The notes beneath the pieces are model-generated. The model saw only the letters and a program-made list of their open reading frames with translations, searched no databases and was not told where the DNA came from. A DNA stretch of 64,000 nt from Saccharothrix deserti (GTDB lineage Bacteria > Actinomycetota > Actinomycetes > Mycobacteriales > Pseudonocardiaceae), in contig NZ_VKAB01000045.1 of the NCBI RefSeq assembly GCF_009769385.1, forward strand, positions 1 to 64,000, read 5' to 3'. A program made the translations under genes and the position numbers. This document shows, in pieces, positions 1-7,323 of the stretch (positions are counted from its first letter, which is position 1; every line of letters starts with the position of its first letter).

Positions 1-3
1 GTC

Positions 4-1581
4 ATGGCCGGCCCCACCCCGACCGCACACGGCGGCGACCACCACGGCCACGACCACACCACCGACCCGCACACCGGCCACGACCACTCCGTCCAGCGCA
101 CCCCGGTCGTCCAGCGGATGACGATGACCCAGTTCGACCAACTGCTGGCTCCGCACAACCTCGTCGGAGACCCCGACTTCCATGCCTACTTCGAGATCAA
201 ACGTGGTCAGGCCAACCCGCAGACCGTGGTCAACAACTTCCCACCGGCCGCACCCGGCGCCCAGACCCGGCTCCAGCAGTTCGTGGCGGACCCGACCCTC
301 ACCGCGCAGAACGTCACCGAGTACATCAACGCCTACCAACAGCTCACCCCGCAGGCCCGCACCCAATCCGCGGTCCTCGGCGACGCCGAACTCGCCGGCC
401 TGGAGGTCGAACTGCCGTGGGTGCGGCTGAACGTCCCGGCCGGCACGCGCAACGGCGACCTGCTCGGAGCCTCGACCGCCACGACGGAACCCAGTCCACC
501 GGTGATCAAGCTGGAGATCGAGGGCATGGACCGGGGCAGCCCGACGATCGAGCTCATCTACGGACCGCTCCCGCGCGAGGAGTACACGAGCCAGGCATTG
601 ATCACCGCCCGCGCGGCGCTCGTCACCGCCCTCACCCCCGCGGGCCAGCTCCACACGCTGCTCACCAACTACAACAACCGCCTCAACACCCCGGAACTGC
701 AGCGCTACCGGATCACCATCGACCAGCGAACCCGCACCATGCGCAAGGTCGGCACCACGAAGGCGCAGGCAGAGCCGTCGAACCCGAGCAACTCCAACAC
801 GCAGACCAACGTCTCCACGCCCTACACCAAGCTCGGCACCGCCGCCCAGAACTCCGAGGAGGACTTCACCAACTTCTTCGAGAACCAGTCCGGCCACGAG
901 ATCACGATGTTCCGCGAGGCCAGGACGCAGGCCGCGGGCATCCGGACCCGGATCGCCACCCACTGGAACACCAACCACGCGAACGCCGGCCAGCTCACCG
1001 CCGGCAGCACCCTCACGTCGCTGCTCACCCACGTCCTCTACCAGGAGGGGATGTACATCAACCACCGGCTCAACCGGACGCAGATCAACGACGCGGACAA
1101 GCACCACTTCCACGTGATGCTCAAGGCGAGCCCGCAGGACGTGGTCATGTCCGTCATCAGCGACGACGAGGCCAAGATGCTCCTGGCCTGGCTGGTCAAC
1201 ACGAACGCGACGCCCCTGGGCGCCGCAGCCGTGGCCACGTTCGCGTCGCTGGGCACCGGCCGGCAGGCGCCGCCGCCCACGACCCACATCTACCGGTACC
1301 TGGTCAATGCCCTGGTCGCACGGCTCGTCGCCGGCCGGCAACTGCTGGAGGTCAACCACGGCGCACAGCAGCAGCGGTCGGAGGCACGGGGCAACGCCCA
1401 CGGCGTCGGACAGGTGGCCCACGTGCACCCGCGCCCCAGCAACCGGCTGCCCATCACCATCGAGGGCACCGAGTACTACGTCGTCGTCGAGCAGCGGTCG
1501 GCCAGGCACAGCCTCAACCGGAACGCCCTGGCCGATCCCTCCGCCGCAGTGGGGCAGATCGGCGACCTCCAGCACCTGTGA
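4..1581 (+). CDS. Hypothetical protein with His-rich N-terminus
   Basis: A 525-aa protein whose family I do not recognise. Only three bases precede the ATG, so it may begin outside the window. Residues about 9-30 are rich in His and Asp (HHGHDH, then two GHDH blocks) and could bind metal. They are followed by a short VQRTPVVQRM stretch. The rest is soluble, has no membrane segment or signal peptide, and contains a Thr/Asn-rich linker near residues 255-275 (NPSNSNTQTN) that suggests two domains. Its frame is cleanly open with typical high-GC codon use, so it is probably a real gene. The short VQR repeat resembles N-termini of some proteins linked to contractile injection systems, but this is too weak to name a function. 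Confidence 0.6.
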   Translation: MAGPTPTAHGGDHHGHDHTTDPHTGHDHSVQRTPVVQRMTMTQFDQLLAPHNLVGDPDFHAYFEIKRGQANPQTVVNNFPPAAPGAQTRLQQFVADPTLTAQNVTEYINAYQQLTPQARTQSAVLGDAELAGLEVELPWVRLNVPAGTRNGDLLGASTATTEPSPPVIKLEIEGMDRGSPTIELIYGPLPREEYTSQALITARAALVTALTPAGQLHTLLTNYNNRLNTPELQRYRITIDQRTRTMRKVGTTKAQAEPSNPSNSNTQTNVSTPYTKLGTAAQNSEEDFTNFFENQSGHEITMFREARTQAAGIRTRIATHWNTNHANAGQLTAGSTLTSLLTHVLYQEGMYINHRLNRTQINDADKHHFHVMLKASPQDVVMSVISDDEAKMLLAWLVNTNATPLGAAAVATFASLGTGRQAPPPTTHIYRYLVNALVARLVAGRQLLEVNHGAQQQRSEARGNAHGVGQVAHVHPRPSNRLPITIEGTEYYVVVEQRSARHSLNRNALADPSAAVGQIGDLQHL

Positions 1582-1749
1582 CCCCGACGCGCAGCCCACG
1601 TGGTGCTCGCCGTGCGCCCAGGCGGTTCCCGCATCGCGGGCGGGGGCGACCCGTGGCTGCGGTGTGGACATGGCGGCTTTTGTTCTCGGCGCGGACCGAC
1701 CGGACGGGAGGGTCGCGCCGAGAACGGCACGACGGTCTGCTCCGGTCGG

Positions 1750-2345
1750 CTCGGTGGGGTCTGTAGGTGCCGGTTCCGCAGCCGTAGGTGGGGATGGCTT
1801 GCGGCCGAGGGCGTAGATCACCTCCGGGTTCAGGAGGCGGTCCTGGTCGTCGTGCAAGAGGTCGGCCAACGCGCTGGTGTAGTCGTGTTGGAACGCCTGG
1901 ACCTGCTCGGGGACGAGGGTGGCGATGGCGTCGTGGTGCGGGCCGTGGACGTGGGCTTCCCAGGCGTGTTCGAGGTCGCTGCGGGAGAACTGGACGGTCT
2001 CTGCAACCGGGGCCGTCGGGGTGATGCCGGCTTCGCGCAGAGCGTGGGCGCATCGCGATTCCGTGCCCAAGGGCGTGGCCGGGTCGGTGAGATCCAGGCC
2101 GTAGCGGCGGGCCTGCTCGCGGAAGAGCCTCGCCCCGACGGGGAATCCTTCCCGCATGGTGGAGAACGCGATGAGCCCGCCGGGCGCCAGCAGCCGGTGC
2201 CATTCACGCAGCGCGGCCTGGACGGGCATGTAGAGCAGACCGGCGGAACAGAGGACCAAGTCGAACGAGGCATCCGCGAAGTGGGGCAGCGATGTGGCGT
2301 CGGCCTGGACCAAGTCGATGTTCGTCAGGCCCGCTGCGGTGATCG
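1750..2345 (-). pseudogene. SAM-dependent methyltransferase, C-terminal remnant
   Basis: Reading the minus strand from about 2345 gives DLVQADATSLPHFADASFD, LVLCSAGLLYMP and LLAPGGLIAFST, which match motifs II and III of class I SAM-dependent methyltransferases. A methyltransferase-like C-terminus (LLNPEVIYALGRKP) follows. The N-terminal half with the GxGxG cofactor loop is missing, because at about 2346 the sequence switches to an integrase fragment in another frame. No start codon fits. I found no stop near the expected C-terminus, and the open frame runs on antisense to the end of the gene at 4-1581. I infer a dead remnant left by recombination. Confidence 0.6.
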
Positions 2346-2505
2346 CCGGCTCGTTGCCAGGCGACGGCGACGCTGATGTGGATGCCGAGCATCTTGGCGA
2401 GCACTGGGGCGGGCAGATCGGTGGCGAGCTGGAACAGCGCGGTGGAGCGGGACTGGCCGGAGCGGATGCCGAGCCGGCGGAGTCGCTCGTTCAGACGGTA
2501 GGCGC
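2346..2505 (-). pseudogene. Integrase/recombinase C-terminal fragment
   Basis: The minus strand encodes ISAYRLNERLRRLGIRSGQ followed by STALFQLATDLPAPVLAKML and GIHISVAVAWQRAGD. This pattern (short helix, 'ALxxLAxxLPAxVLxxxLGIHxxxAxxW') is common at the C-terminus of actinobacterial phage-type integrases. Only about 53 codons remain, with no start or catalytic residues. It is sandwiched between a reverse transcriptase remnant (upstream on this strand) and a methyltransferase remnant (downstream), each in a different frame. Confidence 0.5.
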
Positions 2506-2544
2506 TGATGGGCGTCCTGCCCGGCCGCCGGGGAACAGCCGACG

Positions 2545-3175
2545 AAGGCCGCATCGTCGTGGCTGGTCCGGCGGAAGCGTGCTCCGTCCGGGTTGACCTC
2601 GTCGATGTTGTAGGGCGTGCTGATCTGCGCTCCGCGGAAGCGGTAGCGCTCGACCCGCATCTTCGCCGGGTTGCAGAGGACGAGACCGCCCTCGGTGATG
2701 CGGTCGGCCCCGTAGTAGCGGCGCCGCAACTGTTTCCAGGTCAGTCGGGGGTGCTTGTGGCGTATCCGGTGAAGGAGCCTCCACCAGGCATACCAGCCGA
2801 GGTGGGAGAACGTCTTCTTCGATGCGCCGTAGCGGAAGTAGGCCGCCCAGCCCCGCAGTACCGGGTTGACCGTCCGCAGCACCTCCGTCAACGACCGCGA
2901 GGTCGTGCCTCGCCCCGTCAACTGCTTGATCTTGTGCATCACCGACGCCAAGGCGGGCTTGGCCGGGATGGTGGGCACGACGCGACGGCCTTCGCCGCTC
3001 GGTCTCCGCCGCATGTGGAAGCCGAGGAAGACGAAGCCGTCGTCGATGTGGGTCTTCTCGTCCGAGAGGGTCATCCTCAGCCTGTCCGCCAACAGTGCGC
3101 CGATCTCCACCTTGAGTGCTTCGGCGTCGGACCTGGTGCCGTGCACGAGCACGACGAAGTCGTCCCACACGCTTG
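2545..3175 (-). pseudogene. ltrA: Group II intron reverse transcriptase/maturase, C-terminal part
   Basis: The minus strand begins with DDFVVLVHGTRSDAEALKVE, the end of reverse transcriptase motif 5 (normally YADDFVVL; here the Tyr-Ala before the DD is replaced by Val-Trp). It continues with FVFLGFHMRRR, LTEVLRTVNPVLRGWAAYFR and YAWWRLLHRIRHKH, typical of the thumb and X (maturase) domain of group II intron proteins. The N-terminal fingers and palm are absent, and its end near 2545 runs into other sequence without its own stop. I found no intact domain V/VI ribozyme structure nearby, so this is a dead intron fragment, not a mobile intron. Confidence 0.75.
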
Positions 3176-3492
3176 GACTTCCGGACCCGATCAGGCTCGC
3201 CCGGGGATCGTGGAGGCTTCGGCACACCCCGATTGGCCCGCACGGCAAGAGGAATCACCGGGAACGACTCACGCTATTGCCGAAAGGTCTTTAATCAAGG
3301 CGGTCGGCTTCGGGCTCGTCCGAGTGGACAGTCCGGTCGAATGCGCGCGTGCCCGTTCCTGCAACGCTTGTGCACCTGCACGGCAGTTAATATGTGATCC
3401 TTGTCAAGATCTCGTGCGTACGGTTCCATCTGGGCAATTCGCACGCGGCAGGTTGTGTGCGTTCGGCACCACCTGGGATCGATGGAGGGTCT
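3176..3492. other. Junction region and mannanase upstream region
   Basis: No gene is supported here. Up to about 3290 the DNA is the broken edge of the reverse transcriptase fragment. From 3380 it becomes locally AT-richer (AGTTAATATGTGATCC at about 3386-3401) and probably holds the promoter of the GH5 gene that starts at 3493. Confidence 0.35.
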
Positions 3493-4479
3493 GTGGCCAA
3501 AAGGTTGAGTGTCGCGAGCGTGCTCGCGCTGATGGCGTCGATTCTGTCCGGCGCGCAACCCGCCGAGGCCGCGACCGGCCTGCACGTCAGCGGCACGCGA
3601 GTCGTCGAGGGGAACGGAAGCGCCTTCGTCATGCGGGGCGTGAACCACCCGCACGTCTGGTTCCCCGGCCAGACCGGTTCGTTCGCGGACATCAAGTCCT
3701 TTGGTGCCAACACGGTTCGCGTGGTGCTGGGCACCGGCAAGCGGTGGGGACCGAGCTCGGCCGCTGACGTTGCCGACGTCATCTCGCTGTGCAGGCAGAA
3801 CCGGTTGATCTGCGTGCTGGAGGCCCATGACACCACCGGGTACGGCGATCAGAGCGGAGCCGCGACCCTGGACCAGGCGGCGAGCTACTGGATCGGCGTC
3901 GCCGATGCGCTCAAGGGCCAGGAGAACCACGTCGTGATCAACGTGGGCAACGAGCCGTTCGGTACCAATCTGCTGGTGAGCCCGGCGTGGGCGAGCGCGA
4001 CGAAGAACGCGGTCAAGCGGTTGCGCGGAGCCGGGCTGCAGCACCTGCTGATGGTGGACGCGCCGATGTGGGGCCAGGACTGGCTGAACATCATGCGCGA
4101 CAACGCCGCCTCGGTGTTCAACGCCGACCCGCGACGCAACACGGTGTTCTCCGTCCACATGTACGGCGTGTACAACACGGCGGCGAAGGTCAACGCGTAC
4201 TTCGACGCGTTCCGTTCGGCGGGGCTGCCGCTGGTGGTGGGCGAGTTCGGGAACAAGCACAGCGACGGCGACCCGGACGAGGATGCGATCATGGCGCAGT
4301 CCCAGGCTCGTGGCATCGGCTATCTCGGCTGGTCGTGGAGCGGGAACGGCGGCGGGGTCGAGTACCTCGATCTGGTCCGTTCGTTCAACCCGGCGGACCT
4401 CACCCCGTGGGGCGAGCGCTTCCTCAACGGTCCCAACGGAGTGCGGCAGACGTCGAAGCAGGCCACCATCTACGGCTGA
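3493..4479 (+). CDS. Secreted GH5 glycoside hydrolase, probable beta-mannanase
   Basis: 328 aa. Probably an extracellular endo-1,4-beta-mannosidase that cuts plant mannan. The GTG at 3493 is chosen because GGAGG lies 4 nt upstream and the next residues form a Sec signal peptide (KRLS, hydrophobic VASVLALMASILSG, cleavage after PAEA). The mature part starts with the GH5 strand GLHVSGTRVV. It carries NVGNEPFG, with the likely acid/base Glu154, and VVGEFGN, with the likely nucleophile Glu251, in the spacing expected of a GH5 barrel. GYLGWSWSGNG is the usual strand-8 Trp motif. There is no carbohydrate-binding module. The overall pattern resembles subfamily GH5_8 mannanases; an endoglucanase is the alternative. 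Confidence 0.85.
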   Translation: MAKRLSVASVLALMASILSGAQPAEAATGLHVSGTRVVEGNGSAFVMRGVNHPHVWFPGQTGSFADIKSFGANTVRVVLGTGKRWGPSSAADVADVISLCRQNRLICVLEAHDTTGYGDQSGAATLDQAASYWIGVADALKGQENHVVINVGNEPFGTNLLVSPAWASATKNAVKRLRGAGLQHLLMVDAPMWGQDWLNIMRDNAASVFNADPRRNTVFSVHMYGVYNTAAKVNAYFDAFRSAGLPLVVGEFGNKHSDGDPDEDAIMAQSQARGIGYLGWSWSGNGGGVEYLDLVRSFNPADLTPWGERFLNGPNGVRQTSKQATIYG

Positions 4480-4518
4480 GGTGAGGTTGTCCCACAAGAC
4501 AATCCGACGTCGGGGCGT

Positions 4519-4532
4519 TGTCCGATCGGACA
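4519..4532. promoter_or_regulatory. 14-bp perfect palindrome downstream of the mannanase
   Basis: TGTCCGATCGGACA is fully self-complementary. A second near-palindrome (TCCACAGTGCACAGTGGA) lies at 4581-4598. Both sit in the gap between the mannanase and the convergent regulator. They could be operator sites or parts of a terminator; neither has a T-run. Confidence 0.3.
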
Positions 4533-4711
4533 GCTTGCCCGTGGGTCATTCGGCGGAGCGTCTTCGGATCGTCAGGTGACTCCACAGTGCACAGTGGACT
4601 TGTCCTGGTCGGCACAGCATGTCACCGTGCTTCAGCGTGGCGCTGGCCTTGTGACAAGGCCGATGTCTGTCCACTCGGGATAGCTGCGGGTGTCCTGCCG
4701 CCGTTGCGGGG

Positions 4712-5020
4712 TTACGCTTGGTCGTGCCGCTCGAGCAGTGCTCGCAGCACCGCCATCTCCGCGGCGAGCGCCTCGCGGCCCGCCGCGGTGACGCTCAGCC
4801 ACGTCTTCGCGCGTTTCCCGTCGTAGCCCTTCTCGACCTCCAGCAGGCCGGCCTCTTCGAGCACCGTGACGTGCCGGGACAGGTTGCCCGCAGTGAGATT
4901 CAAAATGGACTTGAGGTAGCCGAACTCCACCCTCTTGACCTCGGCCGCGATCGTCAGGATACCCAGCCGGTGCCGCTGATGGACGGTGTCGTCCAGGCCC
5001 GACGTGGGGTGCTCGGTCAT
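4712..5020 (-). CDS. Winged-helix transcriptional regulator (MarR/ArsR-like)
   Basis: 102 aa, almost entirely one winged helix-turn-helix domain. VEFGYLKSILNLTAGNLSRH is the recognition-helix region, HVTVLEEAGLLEVEKGYDGKR is the helix plus wing, and a basic wing tip (GKRAKTWLSVTAAG) follows. This short 'transcriptional regulator' type usually controls an adjacent transporter or membrane protein. Its ATG overlaps the stop of the upstream membrane gene by 4 nt (ATGA, 5017-5020), so the two are co-translated and the regulator probably senses or serves that protein. Confidence 0.85.
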   Translation of the reverse strand: MTEHPTSGLDDTVHQRHRLGILTIAAEVKRVEFGYLKSILNLTAGNLSRHVTVLEEAGLLEVEKGYDGKRAKTWLSVTAAGREALAAEMAVLRALLERHDQA

Positions 5021-5853
5021 GCCGGGATCCTGCCCCGCACCCGACGGGCGATGAGCCCACCGATCCCGCCGAGCGCGAGGATCAGCGACGACGACAGCAG
5101 ATCACCGAAGTCGATCAGCGCCACCGGCCACAGGACCGAACCGTAGACCCACGTCGACCACCCGTTCACGAACAGCGCCCAGACGGCGAACAGCACGGCG
5201 AACGACGTGCACAGCGCACTGCGCTCCACCCACGCCAAACCGAGCACGCCCACCGCCACCACCAGCAACGGCCCGAACGGGAAGATCATCACCAGGTGGG
5301 CGACCAGGATCAGCGACAGGATCACGATCGCGGTCCGGACCTTCCGCTTCGCGAGCAACGTCGCCACCACGACCCCGGCGACCAGGACCGAAAGCGCGAC
5401 CGGCCAACCCAACGTGGAGAAGACCAGCCGGGTGGCCAACGGCACGCCCAACAGCGGAAAGGCCAGCACGAACAGGGTCACCTGGACGTAGAGCCGCGTC
5501 GAGGTCTCCACTCCGACCTTCCTCGCCCGCCACCGGTACCACCACACCGTCGCCAGGAACCCGACTGTCAGCGCGGCCATCCAGTAGATGTCCTTCCACA
5601 GGGACGGGCGGTCGGTGAGAGCGGAAGTCCTCGTCGCCTGCCCCGTCGGGTGCAACCAGTGCCACACCGACGGCAGGTCGCTCTTCGACCAGGAACAGGC
5701 GAACTCGCACCGCACAGGCAGGTACAACGGGATCGCCGCCGCGACGATCACCCCGAACAGCAGGAACGGGAACCAGTAACCGTGCCGGTCACGACGAGCG
5801 CGCCGCCGCAACGCCGACAGCTCGTCGAGCAGATACCTCGGATCAGTCGCCAC
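5017..5853 (-). CDS. Multi-pass membrane protein of unknown function
   Basis: About 278 aa with roughly seven to eight hydrophobic segments (for example WFPFLLFGVIVAAAIPLYL, VALSVLVAGVVVATLLA, LILVAHLVMIFPFGPLLVVA). A short basic cytosolic N-terminus (ELSALRRRARRDRH) precedes the first. The GTG at 5853 is preferred to the ATG at 5883 because a G-rich Shine-Dalgarno-like run precedes it and homologous proteins usually start VATDPRYLLDEL-like; this choice is uncertain. It forms a two-gene operon with the winged-helix regulator, a common arrangement in actinomycetes, but I cannot assign a substrate. Confidence 0.75.
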   Translation of the reverse strand: MATDPRYLLDELSALRRRARRDRHGYWFPFLLFGVIVAAAIPLYLPVRCEFACSWSKSDLPSVWHWLHPTGQATRTSALTDRPSLWKDIYWMAALTVGFLATVWWYRWRARKVGVETSTRLYVQVTLFVLAFPLLGVPLATRLVFSTLGWPVALSVLVAGVVVATLLAKRKVRTAIVILSLILVAHLVMIFPFGPLLVVAVGVLGLAWVERSALCTSFAVLFAVWALFVNGWSTWVYGSVLWPVALIDFGDLLSSSLILALGGIGGLIARRVRGRIPA

Positions 5854-5883
5854 CGCACAACCCCCAACCCCTCGCTGATGCAA

Positions 5884-6134
5884 TCAAGTTTGCACACCAA
5901 ACCTGGCGGCGTCAACCACGCCCCACGAACCCCACATGGCCGTGCCCGAACGACGTGCTCTCGATGACCGCGTATCGCCAAACCAGACCCCATACCTGCC
6001 AAAGATCGGCTCGCCACACGGGCCGTCGATCGGCCATACCGTTGCGCACAAGCAACCGGCGACCGGCCGCAATCGGACGGAATGCGATATTGCGGCCACG
6101 GTCGACTGGCCCCTAATCGGGTCAACCTGGCTGA
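5884..6134. other. Intergenic region, no gene seen
   Basis: Shorter than 300 bases. It contains the upstream region of the minus-strand membrane gene (a TTGATT-like element near 5882-5890). I see no other feature. Confidence 0.3.
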
Positions 6135-6632
6135 TGCTCGTTGTGCGCCTACCGCCACACGGGTCAGGCCGTGCCCTCGCCGGACCTCAGAGACGAAGGC
6201 CTCGCGGTCGCACCGCCCCGTAGGACCGACGACGGCTCTACGCGTGCCAGCCTGGTCGCGGACACGCCATCGTCCAGCCTCGGTGACGCGAACGCCCCGA
6301 CCCGGAATCCCGAGCCGACGGCCGGGTCGGTCCAGCCTGGTGTCGGTGGTCCCGCGGCCGGTTGGACCGGTGGTGGCGCGGGTCGTGGGGTGAGCGGCGG
6401 ACCGGGCCGGTTGTGGGTAGGAGCGGCAACGCCGGTGAGCGTCAGGACACGGCCAACCCGCTAGGACGCGGTCCCGCGTCGGGGGCGGCCGACACGTCTG
6501 CCGTCCGCGACGCCGCGAGACGACGACGACACCGAGCACAGGAGCGTGCTGCTCCAGCCCGATCCCCACGAGTTGTTCGGCCTGGAAGGCCTGACGCCAC
6601 CGGCTGTGATCGGAGAGGACGAGGACGCTTGA
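6135..6632 (+). pseudogene. ESX/type VII PPE-like substrate, C-terminal remnant
   Basis: The frame opens after a TGA at 6132. It encodes a Pro/Gly/Ala/Thr-rich linker with GAGRGVSGGPGRLWVG, then a TAG stop at 6462, and in the same frame resumes as RDDDDTEHRSVLLQPDPHEL and FGLEGLTPPAVIGEDEDA. An acidic 'DDDDTEH' block, a 'PDPHELFG' segment and a terminal 'PPVIGE' are typical of the C-termini of PPE-like proteins next to espG in actinomycete ESX loci. The helical N-terminal PPE domain is gone and one in-frame stop interrupts the linker, so it is inactive. The stop at 6630-6632 lies one base before the EspG remnant, preserving operon order. Confidence 0.55.
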
Positions 6633-6633
6633 C

Positions 6634-6950
6634 ATGGCGGACGATCACATAGCCCTGACCCTGCGGACCACGCTCACGCTGTTGCGGCGCCGTGGTGTCG
6701 AGCCGCACCCCGTGTTCGCCTCCACGCTGTCGTGGCACTCCGAGGAGGCGTTGCGGAAGCTGGACGTCGAGGCCGACGAGGAGTTGCGGCGGCTGCACCT
6801 GCTGGACGGGCGGCGACTGCACCGCGGTCTCGGCTCGGCGTTGCGCGCGCTGGACCGGTCGAGCCGGGAGTACTACGGGTGGATCGACACGACGATCGGT
6901 GGTTCGCCGCGCAGTTTCGCGGTGCTCGCGGCGCAGGCCGGTCCGTCTGG
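6634..6950 (+). pseudogene. EspG-type ESX chaperone, N-terminal remnant
   Basis: The start MADDHIALTLRTTLTLLRRR, with a GAGGAC ribosome-binding site, leads into EALRKLDVEADEELRRLHLL and SREYYGWIDTTIGGSPRSFA plus VLAAQAG. This is the usual first third of EspG proteins, which bind PE/PPE substrates in the cytosol for ESX export. After about 6950 the homology stops and the frame runs through unrelated residues to a stop at 7057-7059, so about 150 C-terminal residues are missing. With the PPE-like remnant just upstream it marks a former ESX substrate-chaperone operon. Confidence 0.6.
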
Positions 6951-7253
6951 CACCGGGGTGGGCGACAACGCGGAGATCTGCTCCCGCAGCTCGCCGGCAT
7001 GTCGACGTCCAGGGCTGCCAGGTAGTCCGCCAGCTTTGCGAGGTCGCAGGCCGCGATGATCAGCGGGGCGACGGCCGAGTGCGCCATCGTCCACGCCACC
7101 GCGAGGGGTCGTCGGCTGCCACCAGTCTGCCGGAACTGGCATGCCATCCATGTAACCGCTGGGCACGTAAATGGGGGAGTCCCCACTGATACTGGTACTG
7201 GCAGTACATCCCACGGTGTCCGGATGGACGTGACCTCGATGTCGTGGACTGGC

Positions 7254-7302
7254 CCAACGACTCTGGTCCATCGGTTGCTGAGCGGTGGACCAGAGTCGTT
7301 GG
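7254..7302. terminator. Perfect 17-bp hairpin after the molybdenum hydroxylase operon
   Basis: CCAACGACTCTGGTCCA (7254-7270) and its exact reverse complement (7286-7302) enclose a 15-nt loop. It lies 22 nt beyond the stop of the minus-strand operon. There is no T-run, as is usual for actinomycete terminators. Confidence 0.7.
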
Positions 7303-7323
7303 GGAGGAATGCCAGCTGGTTGG

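Noticed and set aside
4..1581. First gene as a contractile-injection-system toxin
   Set aside because: Only a short VQR motif supports this; no tail-like or toxin domain seen.
417..1766. Long alternative frame overlapping the first gene
   Set aside because: Composition is His/Arg/Pro-rich as expected for an out-of-frame reading of GC-rich coding DNA; no domain.
3411..3425. GTGCGTACGGTTC resembles the 3' arm of a group II intron domain V
   Set aside because: The matching 5' arm is absent and the orientation is opposite to the reverse transcriptase fragment; probably chance.
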